Of a DNA stretch of 64,000 bases, positions 24,712 to 34,473 are shown piece by piece. A program made the translations under genes and the position numbers. Position 1 is the stretch's first letter. The number at the start of each line of letters is the position of its first letter. Source of the DNA: Shinella zoogloeoides. Its GTDB lineage: Bacteria > Pseudomonadota > Alphaproteobacteria > Rhizobiales > Rhizobiaceae. The stretch is from positions 2,235,001 to 2,299,000 of the forward strand of contig NZ_CP131130.1 of the NCBI RefSeq assembly GCF_033705735.1, written 5' to 3'. Under the pieces are notes generated by a model. It searched no databases. It worked only from the letters and a program-made list of their open reading frames with translations, and was not told the DNA's origin.

Positions 24712-24882
24712 CTACCGTATCGGTTCGTGGACGGTCACGCGCTTCGTGCCGCCGAAAAAGGTCGCTTTCACCTGGACGTCGTGGATCATTCCGGGGATTC
24801 GCTCCATGGCCCGGTCGTGCGTCAGGACATGCGCACCCGCCTCGATCGGCAGTTCGTCCTTTTCACGGGATGTCAGGTTCAT
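24712..24882 (-). pseudogene. ureA: ureA relic: urease gamma subunit with a ~44-codon in-frame deletion
   Basis: A 56-codon frame from ATG 24882 to TAG 24712. It starts [13 protein letters not shown], the UreA N-terminus (MNLTPREKDKLLI), then continues directly with [16 protein letters not shown] and [11 protein letters not shown], ending [10 protein letters not shown], the canonical UreA C-terminus. Intact UreA is 100 aa, so residues about 14-57, including the helices that pack against UreC, are missing in frame. Substitutions at normally invariant sites (for example FFGGTK for FPDGTK) indicate relaxed selection. Lies 21 bp after the ureD relic stop. Found by reading the reverse strand directly; too short for standard ORF calling. 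Confidence 0.88.
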
Positions 24883-24903
24883 CGGCGACCCGTCGATTGT
24901 CCT

Positions 24904-25010
24904 CTAGAGATTCCCGATTTTCGGCACGCCAACGCCATCAAGCAAGTGCGAAATGCGGGGATGCAGCTTTTTCCGAGGACGAAGCCATCTTCGGCGATGA
25001 CAGCACCATG
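24904..25010 (-). pseudogene. ureD: ureD 3' relic with frameshift
   Basis: Reading on the minus strand from about 25010, one frame gives VIAEDGFVLGKSCIPAF and the next frame continues LLDGVGVPKIGNL followed by TAG at 24904. Joined by a one-base shift these resemble the C-terminus of the urease accessory protein UreD (a V-R-IA-DGF-LR--LIP segment ending in LP-VW-L). It sits directly upstream of the ureA relic, the normal ureD-ureA order. The upstream part seems lost; the livK terminator begins about 80 bp further on. Assignment is tentative, based on short pieces in two frames plus position. Confidence 0.5.
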
Positions 25011-25089
25011 TGCTTGTCCCGCCGGCTGCCGGAACCGATGCGGCGGCTCGCGCAAGTGACGGGGCACGCGCCCGGCCCCTCCGCCCACG

Positions 25090-25114
25090 AAAAAGCCCGG
25101 CGCGAAGGCCGGGC
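25090..25114 (-). terminator. Intrinsic terminator downstream of livK
   Basis: On the minus strand GCCCGGC / GCCGGGC (7 bp, 6-nt loop) is followed by GCTTTTTCG. It lies about 55 bp beyond the livK stop and marks the border with the urease relics. Confidence 0.82.
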
Positions 25115-25130
25115 CGAAATCGAAGCGGTC

Positions 25131-25152
25131 GGGCGGCGTGCATGCGCCGCCC
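25131..25152 (-). other. Perfect hairpin immediately after livK stop
   Basis: GGGCGGCG / CGCCGCCC with loop TGCATG, 15 bp beyond the livK stop and 17 bp before the terminator stem. It has no T-run; probably a 3'-end stabilising hairpin in tandem with the terminator. Confidence 0.6.
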
Positions 25153-25167
25153 GTTCCGGAACGAGGA

Positions 25168-26286
25168 CTATTCGTTCTGGGAGTAGGTGTACTTGCCGTC
25201 TTCACCCTTCTTCCAGGTGTACAGGACGTAGTCCGGACGGGTGATGTCACCCTTCTCGTCGAAGCTCAGTTCGCCGATGACGGTCTTGAACGGACCCTTC
25301 GACTTCAGGGCTTCGGCCACGGCCTGCGGGTCGTTGCCGCCGGCTGCCGCTGCGGCCTGCGCGATGACCTGAACGGCCGCGTAAGCGTAGAGCGTGTAGG
25401 CTTCCGGCTCGAAACCGGCAGCGCGGAACTTCTCGACGAGCTCCTTGGCGGCGGGGTTCTTGCGCGGGTCCGGAGCGAAGGTCATCAGTGTGCCGTCGAC
25501 GGCGTCGCCGGCGATCGAAGCCAGTTCGTTCGAAACGATACCGTCGCCCGAGATGAACTGGGCCTTCAGGCCCTGGTCGGCCGACTGGCGCTCGATAAGG
25601 CCGAACTCGGTGTGCAGGCCGCCCCAGTAGACGACCGTCACGCCGGCTTCCTTCATCTTGGCGATGAGGGCCGAGAAGTCCTTGTCGCCGACATTGACGC
25701 CTTCATAGAGGGTCTCCGTGACGCCGGCTTCGTTCATGAACTTCTTGGTTTCGTCGGCAAGGCCCTGACCGTAAGGCGTCTTGTCGTGCAGAACGGCAAC
25801 CTTGGCGTCCTTGAAGTTGGCCGCGATGAAGGAGCCTGCCACGGAGCCCTGCTGGTCGTCACGACCGCAGGTACGGAACGTGTTCCACAGGCCGCGCTCC
25901 GTATAGGTCGGGCTGGTGGCCGCCGGCGAGACTTCCAGGATGCCGTTTTCGGCATAGACTTCCGAAGCCGGGATGGAAACGCCCGAGTTGAAGTGGCCGA
26001 CAACGAACTTCACGCCGTCAGCGACGAACTTGTTGGCGACCGAAACGCCCTGCTTGGCGTCCGACACGTCGTCGCCGATCGAGACCTTGATCTGTTCGCC
26101 GTTGATGCCGCCGGCTGCGTTGAGGTCTGCGACCGCCTGCTCGGCGCCCTTCTGGATCTGCGCGCCGAAAGCGGCGTTGGGGCCCGTGATCGGAGCACCG
26201 ATACCCAAAAGCACATCGGCCCAGGCGCTGCCGCTGAAAGCGACCATTGCAGCCAAAGCAACAGCCGACATGAGAGACTTCTTCAT
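25168..26286 (-). CDS. livK: Branched-chain amino acid ABC transporter substrate-binding protein
   Basis: 372 aa from ATG 26286, with GGGAG 8 nt upstream; the longer frame start lacks a site. Signal peptide about 1-23 ([17 protein letters not shown]), then [22 protein letters not shown], standard for periplasmic-binding family 6 proteins (LivK/BraC). Codon use is strongly biased toward preferred codons (GGC, AAG, CTG, GTC), as expected for an abundant binding protein. It is the last gene of livHMGF-DUF6867-livK and may also have its own promoter in the 108-bp gap upstream. Binds leucine, isoleucine, valine and often other amino acids. Confidence 0.9.
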   Translation of the reverse strand: MKKSLMSAVALAAMVAFSGSAWADVLLGIGAPITGPNAAFGAQIQKGAEQAVADLNAAGGINGEQIKVSIGDDVSDAKQGVSVANKFVADGVKFVVGHFNSGVSIPASEVYAENGILEVSPAATSPTYTERGLWNTFRTCGRDDQQGSVAGSFIAANFKDAKVAVLHDKTPYGQGLADETKKFMNEAGVTETLYEGVNVGDKDFSALIAKMKEAGVTVVYWGGLHTEFGLIERQSADQGLKAQFISGDGIVSNELASIAGDAVDGTLMTFAPDPRKNPAAKELVEKFRAAGFEPEAYTLYAYAAVQVIAQAAAAAGGNDPQAVAEALKSKGPFKTVIGELSFDEKGDITRPDYVLYTWKKGEDGKYTYSQNE

Positions 26287-26394
26287 ATTATTACTCCCAA
26301 TTTGAAGCGGGTTGATTTCGACCGGGCGCAACACCCGCATTCATTGCGCCGGTATTTATTCCGCCGCCGAAGCCGGCTGCGGGGTTCCCTCTGA

Positions 26395-26739
26395 TTATTT
26401 GGCTTTCCAGGAGAAGGGCGAGGCCTTTTCATAGAGCCAGTAGTAGTTGTTGGTCATCTGCCGCGTACGGTAGTAGCGGTAGCCGAGCGTAGCAAACAGC
26501 AAAAGCACGACGGTGTCCACGGCATAGTATTGCGGCGTGAGCATGGTGCCGTGGAAGAGCGCGTGGTGGATGAAGCGGATGCCGGCGCCGAGCAGCAGCA
26601 CGTAGATGACGAGCGTGCCGTAGCTCTGCCAGTTCTCCGCAACGCTCTTGCCGGTGCGCCAGGCGGTCCAGCCGCCCATGATGACGGTGATGAAGAGGAA
26701 CTGCCAGATCGACGGTTCTTCGTAGAGAATTCCCTGCAT
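26395..26739 (-). CDS. Small membrane protein of the liv locus (DUF6867-like)
   Basis: 114 aa with about three hydrophobic segments (about 12-28, 42-58 and 70-88) and a polar, aromatic C-terminus (YYRTRQMTNNYYWLYEKASPF). I recall homologues at this position, between livF and livK, in rhizobial branched-chain amino acid loci, where they are annotated as DUF6867. Possibly an accessory membrane subunit of the importer, but no experiment is known to me. It starts 27 bp after the livF stop. Confidence 0.75.
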   Translation of the reverse strand: MQGILYEEPSIWQFLFITVIMGGWTAWRTGKSVAENWQSYGTLVIYVLLLGAGIRFIHHALFHGTMLTPQYYAVDTVVLLLFATLGYRYYRTRQMTNNYYWLYEKASPFSWKAK

Positions 26740-26765
26740 TGTCCTGTCTCCCCTGCCGGACCCGT

Positions 26766-27491
26766 CTAGTGCCTACCGCCTTCGAGATAGGCGGCGCGCA
26801 CTTCCGGATTGGCCAGCAGTTCCTTGCCCGAACCGCTCATCGTCACCTGGCCGTTGACCATCACATAGGCCCGGTCGGAGAGCTTGAGGGCGGCGAAAGC
26901 GTTCTGCTCGACGAGGAACACGGTCAGGCCCTGTTCCTGGTTCAGCACCTTGATGGCGTCGAAGATGCCCTTGACGATCAGCGGCGCGAGGCCGAGCGAG
27001 GGTTCGTCGAGAAGCAGCAGCTTCGGACGGGCCATCAGCGCGCGGCCGATGGACAGCATCTGCTGCTCGCCGCCCGAAAGCGTGCCGCCGCGCTGGGCCT
27101 GGCGTTCCTTGAGGCGCGGGAAGAGCGTGAAGATCTTCTCCACGTCCTCGTTGAAATATTTCAGGTTGTCGAGGCTCGCCCCCATCTGGAGGTTCTCGAA
27201 CACCGTCATGCGCGGGAAGATGCGGCGGCCTTCCGGCGACTGGGCGATGCGGCGGCGGGCGATCAGGTGCGTCGGCAGGCGCGTGATGTCCTCGCCGTCG
27301 AAGGTGACCGTACCGGCGCGGGCCTGCGGGCTGCCGCAGATCGTCATCATCAGGGTCGACTTGCCGGCGCCGTTGGCGCCGATCAGCGAGACGATCTCGC
27401 CCTTGTTGACCTCGACGTCGACACCGGCCAGTGCGCGGATATTGCCGTAATAGGTCTCCACGCCCTTCACGCTGAGAAGCGTATCGCTCAT
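26766..27491 (-). CDS. livF: Branched-chain amino acid ABC transporter ATP-binding protein LivF
   Basis: 241 aa ABC ATPase. Walker A GANGAGKST, signature LSGGEQQMLSIGRAL, Walker B LLLLDEPSLGLA and H-loop LVEQNAFAAL identify the LivF subfamily. The ATG overlaps the livG stop by 4 bp. Forms the nucleotide-binding heterodimer with LivG on the cytoplasmic face of LivHM. Confidence 0.94.
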   Translation of the reverse strand: MSDTLLSVKGVETYYGNIRALAGVDVEVNKGEIVSLIGANGAGKSTLMMTICGSPQARAGTVTFDGEDITRLPTHLIARRRIAQSPEGRRIFPRMTVFENLQMGASLDNLKYFNEDVEKIFTLFPRLKERQAQRGGTLSGGEQQMLSIGRALMARPKLLLLDEPSLGLAPLIVKGIFDAIKVLNQEQGLTVFLVEQNAFAALKLSDRAYVMVNGQVTMSGSGKELLANPEVRAAYLEGGRH

Positions 27492-28387
27492 TCCTGCGAT
27501 CCTCCCTCAGTGCTTTCGATCTCTTCGATTTCCTCGATCACCTCTTCGACCTCATCATCTTCGACACCGAGATAGGCCGCGATAACCTTCGGATCGTTCT
27601 TCACATGCTCCGGCGTGCCGTCGGAGATCTTCTGCCCGTATTCGAGCACGACCACATGGTCGGAGATCTCCATGACGACCGACATGTCGTGCTCGATGAG
27701 CAGGATCGACGTGCCGCTGTCCTTGCGGATGGAGCGCAGCAGTTCGTTGAGCGCGAGGGATTCGCGCGGGTTGAGGCCGGCCGCCGGCTCGTCGAGGCAC
27801 AGGAACTCCGGCCCCGTGCACATGGCGCGGGCGATTTCCAGGCGCCGCTGCGCGCCATAGGGCAGGTCCCCCGCCGGGTCGTCGGCGCGCTCGATGAGGT
27901 CCGCCTTCTCCAGCCAGTGCTTGGCGACATCGATCGATTCCGCCGAAGCCTTCTTATAGGCCGGCAGGCCGAGGAGGCCGAGGATCGTGTAGCCCGAGGC
28001 CTTCATCAGCTTGTTGTGCTGGGCGACGAGCAGGTTCTCCAGCACGGTCAGGCCCGAGAAGAGCCGGATGTTCTGGAAGGTGCGCGCCACCTTGGCATCA
28101 CGCGTGATCTCGAAATCCGCCATGCGCTCGAGGAGAAATTCCCTGCCCCCCTTCTGGCGCATGGTGATCATGCCCATGGTCGGCTTGTAGAAGCCGGTGA
28201 CGCAGTTGAACACCGTGGTCTTGCCCGCGCCGTTGGGACCGATCAGCGCGGTGATCTCGCCGCGCTCGGCCTCGAAGGAGAAGTCGTTGATGGCCATCAG
28301 GCCGCCGAAGCGCATCGACAGATGCTCGACCTTGAGAATGGGATCTTTCGTCATCGTATGGGTCGCTGTATCCGTTCCGGGCGCCAT
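27488..28387 (-). CDS. livG: Branched-chain amino acid ABC transporter ATP-binding protein LivG, with acidic tail
   Basis: 299 aa. Walker A GPNGAGKTT, signature region DLPYGAQRRLEIARAM and Walker B FLCLDEPAAGLNP identify LivG. The start at 28387 shares a base with the livM stop; a second ATG 11 codons in (MTKDPILKVEHL) matches the usual family N-terminus and may be the true start. The C-terminus after AAYLGVE carries about 25 extra residues dominated by Glu (DDEVEEVIEEIEEIE), absent from most LivG proteins. This acidic tail is not explained by ATPase function. Confidence 0.93.
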   Translation of the reverse strand: MAPGTDTATHTMTKDPILKVEHLSMRFGGLMAINDFSFEAERGEITALIGPNGAGKTTVFNCVTGFYKPTMGMITMRQKGGREFLLERMADFEITRDAKVARTFQNIRLFSGLTVLENLLVAQHNKLMKASGYTILGLLGLPAYKKASAESIDVAKHWLEKADLIERADDPAGDLPYGAQRRLEIARAMCTGPEFLCLDEPAAGLNPRESLALNELLRSIRKDSGTSILLIEHDMSVVMEISDHVVVLEYGQKISDGTPEHVKNDPKVIAAYLGVEDDEVEEVIEEIEEIESTEGGSQE

Positions 28388-29778
28388 CAGCCGTGCCCTT
28401 CCTTGGTGAAGCTGCCGGAGACGGCCTTGCGCTCCTTGAGGAAGGCGGTCGGCTCACGGCTTCCGACGAAGCCGCGCGGCTTCCAGACCATGACGGTGAC
28501 CATGGCGAGGCCGAAGATCAGCATGCGGTAGAGTTCCGGGGTAAAGTCGGGCCCGAAGACCTGCTTGAGGAACTGCATCTCGCGCAGGAGTTCCGTGCCC
28601 CCGACCATCAGCGCCGCGGCGACGGCGATGCCGACCAGCGAGCCCATGCCGCCGAGAACCACGATGGCGAGGATGATCGCCGATTCGAGGAAGACGAAGC
28701 TTTCCGGCGAGACGAAGCCCTGGCGCACGGCGAAGAACGAGCCGGCGATACCGCCGAACATGGCGCCCGTGGCAAAGGCCGTCAGCTTGGTCGTCACCGT
28801 GTTGATGCCGAGCGAGCGGCAGGCGATCTCGTCCTCGCGCAGCGCTTCCCAGGCCCTGCCGATCGGCATGCGGCGCAGGCGGATCGTCACATAGGCGGTG
28901 AGCAGCGCCAGCGCCAGGATGAGATAGAACAGGAAGATCTTGTAATAGGCCGAGGACATCGGCAGACCGAAGGCCTTGGTGAAGTTGTTCGGCGCGGAAA
29001 CGTCGAAGGACCAGATGCCGAAGACCGAGGCCTTGGGAATGCCCGAGACGCCGAAGGTGCCCTTGGTGACTTCCGTCCAGTTGATGAGGACGAGGCGGAT
29101 GATCTCGCCGAAGGCGAGCGTCACGATGGCGAGGTAATCGCCCTTCAGGCGCAGCACCGGGAAGCCGAGGATTATGCCCCAGAAGGCCGCAAGGATGCCG
29201 GCCAGCGGCAGCAGGACCCAGAAGGACAGGCCGAAATACTGCGACAGCAGCGCATAGGAATAGGCGCCGACCGCATAGAAGGCGACGTAGCCGAGGTCGA
29301 GCAGGCCGGCGAGGCCGACGACGATGTTGAGGCCCCAGGCGAGCATCACGTAGATCAGGATCTGGATGCCGAAGTTATCGACCCATTTCAGCGAGCCCTG
29401 CACGCCGAAGATCGATATGGCGAGGAAAGGATAGATCAGCAGGAACGCAATGGCGATCTTGCTGAAGTTGCGCTTGAAGAAGCTCTCTTCGGCCTCCACG
29501 GCCGGCTTTGCCGCGGCGGCGGCCTTGCGGGCGGCCATCCAGGGACGCAGATAGGCGACGGTGAGGAAGCGGCCGACGGCGGCGACGATCACGAAGATCG
29601 CCAGCAGTCCCCAGCGCTGGTTGAGAACCAGCTCGTTGCGGATGTTCTGGGTGGTCTCGAGGCCGACGAAGAGGACGAAGAGGCCGAGCGAGACGAGGCC
29701 GGCGAAAAAGCCCTCGCGCAGAGCCCGCGCCGTCAGGTTCCCGCCGGCGCTCTCATTGGTATTCGAAATGTTGGACAT
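28387..29778 (-). CDS. livM: Branched-chain amino acid ABC transporter permease LivM
   Basis: 463 aa, longer than E. coli LivM owing to an N-terminal region with extra membrane segments (about 20-70) before the core, as in other rhizobial LivM proteins. The core contains GLNIVVGLAGLLDLGYVAFYAVGAY and the coupling motif REDEIACRSLGI. It starts 3 bp after the livH stop and forms the translocation pore with LivH. Confidence 0.92.
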   Translation of the reverse strand: MSNISNTNESAGGNLTARALREGFFAGLVSLGLFVLFVGLETTQNIRNELVLNQRWGLLAIFVIVAAVGRFLTVAYLRPWMAARKAAAAAKPAVEAEESFFKRNFSKIAIAFLLIYPFLAISIFGVQGSLKWVDNFGIQILIYVMLAWGLNIVVGLAGLLDLGYVAFYAVGAYSYALLSQYFGLSFWVLLPLAGILAAFWGIILGFPVLRLKGDYLAIVTLAFGEIIRLVLINWTEVTKGTFGVSGIPKASVFGIWSFDVSAPNNFTKAFGLPMSSAYYKIFLFYLILALALLTAYVTIRLRRMPIGRAWEALREDEIACRSLGINTVTTKLTAFATGAMFGGIAGSFFAVRQGFVSPESFVFLESAIILAIVVLGGMGSLVGIAVAAALMVGGTELLREMQFLKQVFGPDFTPELYRMLIFGLAMVTVMVWKPRGFVGSREPTAFLKERKAVSGSFTKEGHG

Positions 29779-29781
29779 GGA

Positions 29782-30684
<903 letters not shown>

Positions 30685-30834
30685 ATATATAATCCCCCGG
30701 ATGCGGTTCCTGAAGGGCCGCATCTCTTTTTCTTACCGCTCATTTTAGAGCTTGTTCGACAAGGGGATTCCATACCGCTTTCGAGACAAAAGGGAAGCCC
30801 AAAATGCCCGGATCGACAATTTCTTTGGCCGGAA

Positions 30835-30857
30835 GCGTTAAATGGCGCGTTTAACGC
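30835..30857. promoter_or_regulatory. Inverted repeat upstream of livH
   Basis: GCGTTAAA (30835-30842) and TTTAACGC (30850-30857) are perfect 8-bp arms around a 7-bp spacer, about 150 bp upstream of livH and 94 bp beyond the soxG stop. It could be an operator (for instance for an Lrp-type regulator) or the soxG 3' hairpin; it lacks a T-run on the minus strand. Confidence 0.35.
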
Positions 30858-30950
30858 CACGAAAACCAAAAATTCGGCAGCGAAATCGGCATTTTGCCCT
30901 CAAGGATGCGCAGAATCACGAGACGCCCGTTCCAATGTGGAACAGGCAAC

Positions 30951-31505
30951 TCATCGCGTCGCGAAATCCACCGACAGATCGTGGCTGCGTGCCATGATCT
31001 TGAGATCGTCCACCAGCGCCCCGGCGAAGCTGCGCATCGCCACGAGATCGAAACGCGTCTCTCCGGTGCGGGCGAGATTGACGGAGAGGTGGTTGCACAG
31101 GACGTTCGCCGCGCGCCCGACAGGAAACGCGTCGATATGCAGATCGATGCCAATACCGTTTGCCAGGATGCGCGCGGCATCGGGACCCGAAAGCGTCACG
31201 GCCATCCGGCCGTGGCTCTGGTCGACGACATGGGCATGATCGCCGAGCCGGACGGCAAGCTCGGCGGCCAGCGTTTCCGGCGCATGCGCCTCCGACAGGA
31301 CCAACCATTCGCCGGGGCCGGCAAAGCGTGCTTCGAACGCGCCGTCGGCGACGAGGATGCCGGCCGCCTCCGCCTTGCGGCCGGGCGCCGCCAGCACCAC
31401 GGCAATCGCGAGCGCCCGGTGGACGGCGAGATGGTTGGCGCGCCGCGCGGAGATCGCGCCGATCGTGCCGTCGAGCGGATGAACCGCCTGATAATCGTAA
31501 GCCAT
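30951..31505 (-). CDS. soxG: Sarcosine oxidase subunit gamma
   Basis: 184 aa, the usual length of the gamma subunit of heterotetrameric sarcosine oxidase. It has a GcvT-like fold pattern, including GEWLVLSEAHAPETLAAELA and VVDQSHGRMAVTLSGPDAA. It follows soxA by 10 bp. Gamma stabilises the complex and lacks cofactor motifs. Confidence 0.88.
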   Translation of the reverse strand: MAYDYQAVHPLDGTIGAISARRANHLAVHRALAIAVVLAAPGRKAEAAGILVADGAFEARFAGPGEWLVLSEAHAPETLAAELAVRLGDHAHVVDQSHGRMAVTLSGPDAARILANGIGIDLHIDAFPVGRAANVLCNHLSVNLARTGETRFDLVAMRSFAGALVDDLKIMARSHDLSVDFATR

Positions 31506-31515
31506 CGCCCCTACC

Positions 31516-34473
31516 TCACGCCATCAGCTTCGCATTGCCCGGATCGACGAAGACCGGATCGCAAACTTCCGCCATGGTCTCGGCACCGCGCAACTGGTCC
31601 CACACCACGATCTTCTCGCCGTAGCGCTCGCGCCCCGATTTCAGGAAGGCGAGCGCGATGGGCCCGCCCACCGTCGGCGAGAAGCAGGCGGAGCTGACCC
31701 AGCCCTGGTCGTTGAGCGTCGAGGGCTTGGCACCATCCTTCAGGAGATGCGCCCCGGCGCGGATATCCTTGTCGGCCTCCAGCGCGCGCAGTCCGACGAG
31801 TTGCGCGCGATCAGCCGCCGTCAGGCCGAAGCGGGTGGAGAGCCGCTTGCCGATGAAGTCCGGCTTGCCGCCCGCCAGCATCCGGCCGAGGCCTGCATCG
31901 TCGGGCGTGACGCGGCCGTCGAGCTCGGCATGGGTGACATGGCCCTTCTCGATGCGCAGCACGTTGAGCGTCTCGACGCCATAGGCGCAGATGCCGTGCG
32001 GCGCGCCCGCCCGCATGAGCGCATCCGCCACCGCCTCGCCGTAGCCGGCCGGCACCGCCAGCTCGTAGGCCAGTTCCCCCGAGAAGGAGATACGGAAGAG
32101 CCGCGCCCTGAGATTTCCCTTGAGGCGCACCTCGCGGGCGGCAAGGAACGGGAAGGCCGCGCTGGAAATGTCATCCTCGACCAGCGCCTGGAGGATCGTC
32201 CGCGCCTTGGGCCCGGCTATCGACATCTGCGCCCACTGGTCGGAAACGGACAGGAAGCGCACACGAAGCTCCGGCCACAGAGCCTGCGCGGCGAATTCCA
32301 TATGCGTCAGCACGCCGCCGGCCATGGCCGTCGTGGTGGTGATCAGGAAATGCTCCTCGCCCAGCCGGCTCACCGTGCCGTCGTCGAAGACCATGCCGTC
32401 CTCGCGCAGCATGAGGCCATAGCGGGCCTTGCCGACGGGCAGCCGGAGCATGGGGTTGCAGTAGAGCCGATTGAGGAATTCGGCGGCATCGGGCCCGAAG
32501 ACCTCGATCTTGCCGAGCGTCGAGACATCGCAGAGGCCGGCGCTCTCGCGCACGGTGCGCACCTCGCGGTCGACGCTCTCGCGCCAGGCCGTCTCCCCCG
32601 CTCTCGGGAACCAGGCCGGGCGATACCAGAGCCCCACATCGATAAAGACCGCGCCGTTGCGCGCCGCCCAGCCATGCAGCGGCGAGCGGCGGACCGGCAT
32701 GGCATGCTCGCCCGCCGACGTTCCCGCAAGCGCGCCGAAGGAAACCGGCGTGTAGAAGGGCCGGAAGGTCGTGGTGCCGACCTCCGCCGGGCTGACGCCG
32801 CGCATACCCGCCAGGATACCGACGGCGTTGATGTTGCCGAGCTTGCCCTGGTCGGTCGCCATGCCGCTCGTCGTATAGCGCTTGGCATGCTCGACATGGC
32901 CGAAGCCCTCGCGCACGGCAAGGCCGAGATCCCCGGTATGGACGTCGTTCTGGAAATCGACGAAGGCCTTGGATTTCGCGCCGGGCACATGCCAGAGCGC
33001 CTTGAAGGACGGATCCGCCTCCTCGCCGACGACAGGCGGCGCGAATGCGGCAGCGGGCCGTCCGAGCGCCTCGGCAATGGCCGCTGCCTTGCGCGCGCCG
33101 TCCTCGAAGCATTCCGAAAGGCGGTAGTGCCCCGCCGCGGCACCGGCCGTGATCAGCCCCGGGCCGGCATCCGGCGCCAGGAACGCCTGCAGCGCCTCCG
33201 ACCAGACGGGCTTGCCGCCGCGCTGGCAGGCAAGGTGGATCACCGGGCTCCAGCCACCGGACATGGCCACGGCATCGCAGGCGATCAGCTCCTCGAAGCC
33301 GCCGCGGTCGCTGACGACGGCACGCACCCGCTGCCGGCCTTTCGTATCGACGACGGAAGCGCCGCGAATGAGCCGCACGCCTTCCGGCGCCGCATCCGGA
33401 GCGTCGGTGCGCGTATCGATGAGCGCGGCGACCTCGATGCCCTGCGCCGAGAGGTCTGCGGCCGTGCGGTAGCCGGACGAGCCGTTGGTGAAGACCGCGA
33501 CGGATTTGCCGACGGCGACGCCGAAGCGGTTGGCATAGATGCGCGCGGCGTCCGCCATCAGGACGCCCGGCCGGTCGTTGCCGCCGAAGACCAGCGGCCG
33601 CTCTTCCGCGCCGGTGGCGAGGATCGCGTGCTTCGTCACGATGCGCCACAGGCACTCGACGGGCCTTGCGGCGTCGATTGCAGCCCCATGCTTCTGCACG
33701 CGCTCGAGGGCGCCGAAGACATTGTCGTCGTACCAGCCGAAGACGGTGGTGCGCGGCAGGAGCGTGACGTTCGGGCTGTTATGCAGTTCGTCGACCGCAT
33801 GACGGGCGAAGAGGAAGGGCGCCTCGCCATTAAGCCGCGTCGTCTCGCCGAGCAAGGCGCCGCCGAACACGAAATCCTGCTCGGCGAGGATAACCCGCAG
33901 CCCCGCGCGCGCCGCGACCAGCGCGGCCGCAAGGCCCGCAGGCCCCGAGCCGACCACAAGCAGGTCGCAATGCGCCCAGCTCTTCTCGTAGGCGTCCGGG
34001 TCACGCGGCAGCTTGGTGCGGCCGAGGCCCGCCGCCCGGCGGATCAGCGGCTCGTAGACCTTCTCCCAGAAGGCCGCCGGCCACATGAAGGTCTTGTAGT
34101 AGAACCCTGCCGACAGGAAGCGCGACATCAGGTCGTTCACCGCGCCGATATCGCGGGCAAGGCTCGGCCAGCGGTTCTGGCTGTTGGCGACGAGGCCGTC
34201 ATGAAGCTCGGCGACGGTCGCCCTGGTGTTCGGGTCGCGCCGCGCGCCGCTGCCGACGGTGACGAGCGCATTCGGCTCGGAGGGGCCGGCCGTCACGATG
34301 CCGCGCGGGCGGTGATACTTGAAGCTGCGGCCGACGAGCAGCCTGTCATTGGCCAGCAAGGCCGAGGCGAGCGTGTCGCCGGCATGGCCGGCAAGGCTTG
34401 CGCCGTCGAAGGAGAAGCGCACCGCATGGCTGCGGTCGATGAGGCCGCCGGAGGTAAGGCGATAGCCGGTCAT
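31516..34473 (-). CDS. soxA: Sarcosine oxidase subunit alpha
   Basis: 985 aa. N-terminal 2Fe-2S-ferredoxin-like domain (FSFDGASLAGHAGDTLASALL) without iron ligands, then a NAD-binding fold with VVGSGPAGLAAALVAARAGL near residue 174, and a C-terminal GcvT-like folate domain (about 600-985). The heterotetramer oxidatively demethylates sarcosine and passes the methyl group to tetrahydrofolate as 5,10-methylene-THF. The start overlaps soxD by 4 bp. Confidence 0.94.
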   Translation of the reverse strand: MTGYRLTSGGLIDRSHAVRFSFDGASLAGHAGDTLASALLANDRLLVGRSFKYHRPRGIVTAGPSEPNALVTVGSGARRDPNTRATVAELHDGLVANSQNRWPSLARDIGAVNDLMSRFLSAGFYYKTFMWPAAFWEKVYEPLIRRAAGLGRTKLPRDPDAYEKSWAHCDLLVVGSGPAGLAAALVAARAGLRVILAEQDFVFGGALLGETTRLNGEAPFLFARHAVDELHNSPNVTLLPRTTVFGWYDDNVFGALERVQKHGAAIDAARPVECLWRIVTKHAILATGAEERPLVFGGNDRPGVLMADAARIYANRFGVAVGKSVAVFTNGSSGYRTAADLSAQGIEVAALIDTRTDAPDAAPEGVRLIRGASVVDTKGRQRVRAVVSDRGGFEELIACDAVAMSGGWSPVIHLACQRGGKPVWSEALQAFLAPDAGPGLITAGAAAGHYRLSECFEDGARKAAAIAEALGRPAAAFAPPVVGEEADPSFKALWHVPGAKSKAFVDFQNDVHTGDLGLAVREGFGHVEHAKRYTTSGMATDQGKLGNINAVGILAGMRGVSPAEVGTTTFRPFYTPVSFGALAGTSAGEHAMPVRRSPLHGWAARNGAVFIDVGLWYRPAWFPRAGETAWRESVDREVRTVRESAGLCDVSTLGKIEVFGPDAAEFLNRLYCNPMLRLPVGKARYGLMLREDGMVFDDGTVSRLGEEHFLITTTTAMAGGVLTHMEFAAQALWPELRVRFLSVSDQWAQMSIAGPKARTILQALVEDDISSAAFPFLAAREVRLKGNLRARLFRISFSGELAYELAVPAGYGEAVADALMRAGAPHGICAYGVETLNVLRIEKGHVTHAELDGRVTPDDAGLGRMLAGGKPDFIGKRLSTRFGLTAADRAQLVGLRALEADKDIRAGAHLLKDGAKPSTLNDQGWVSSACFSPTVGGPIALAFLKSGRERYGEKIVVWDQLRGAETMAEVCDPVFVDPGNAKLMA

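Noticed and set aside
24426..25244. Plus-strand frames over the DUF1272 and urease-relic region
   Set aside because: The minus strand carries recognisable DUF1272, UreA and UreB sequence, so the plus frames are shadows.
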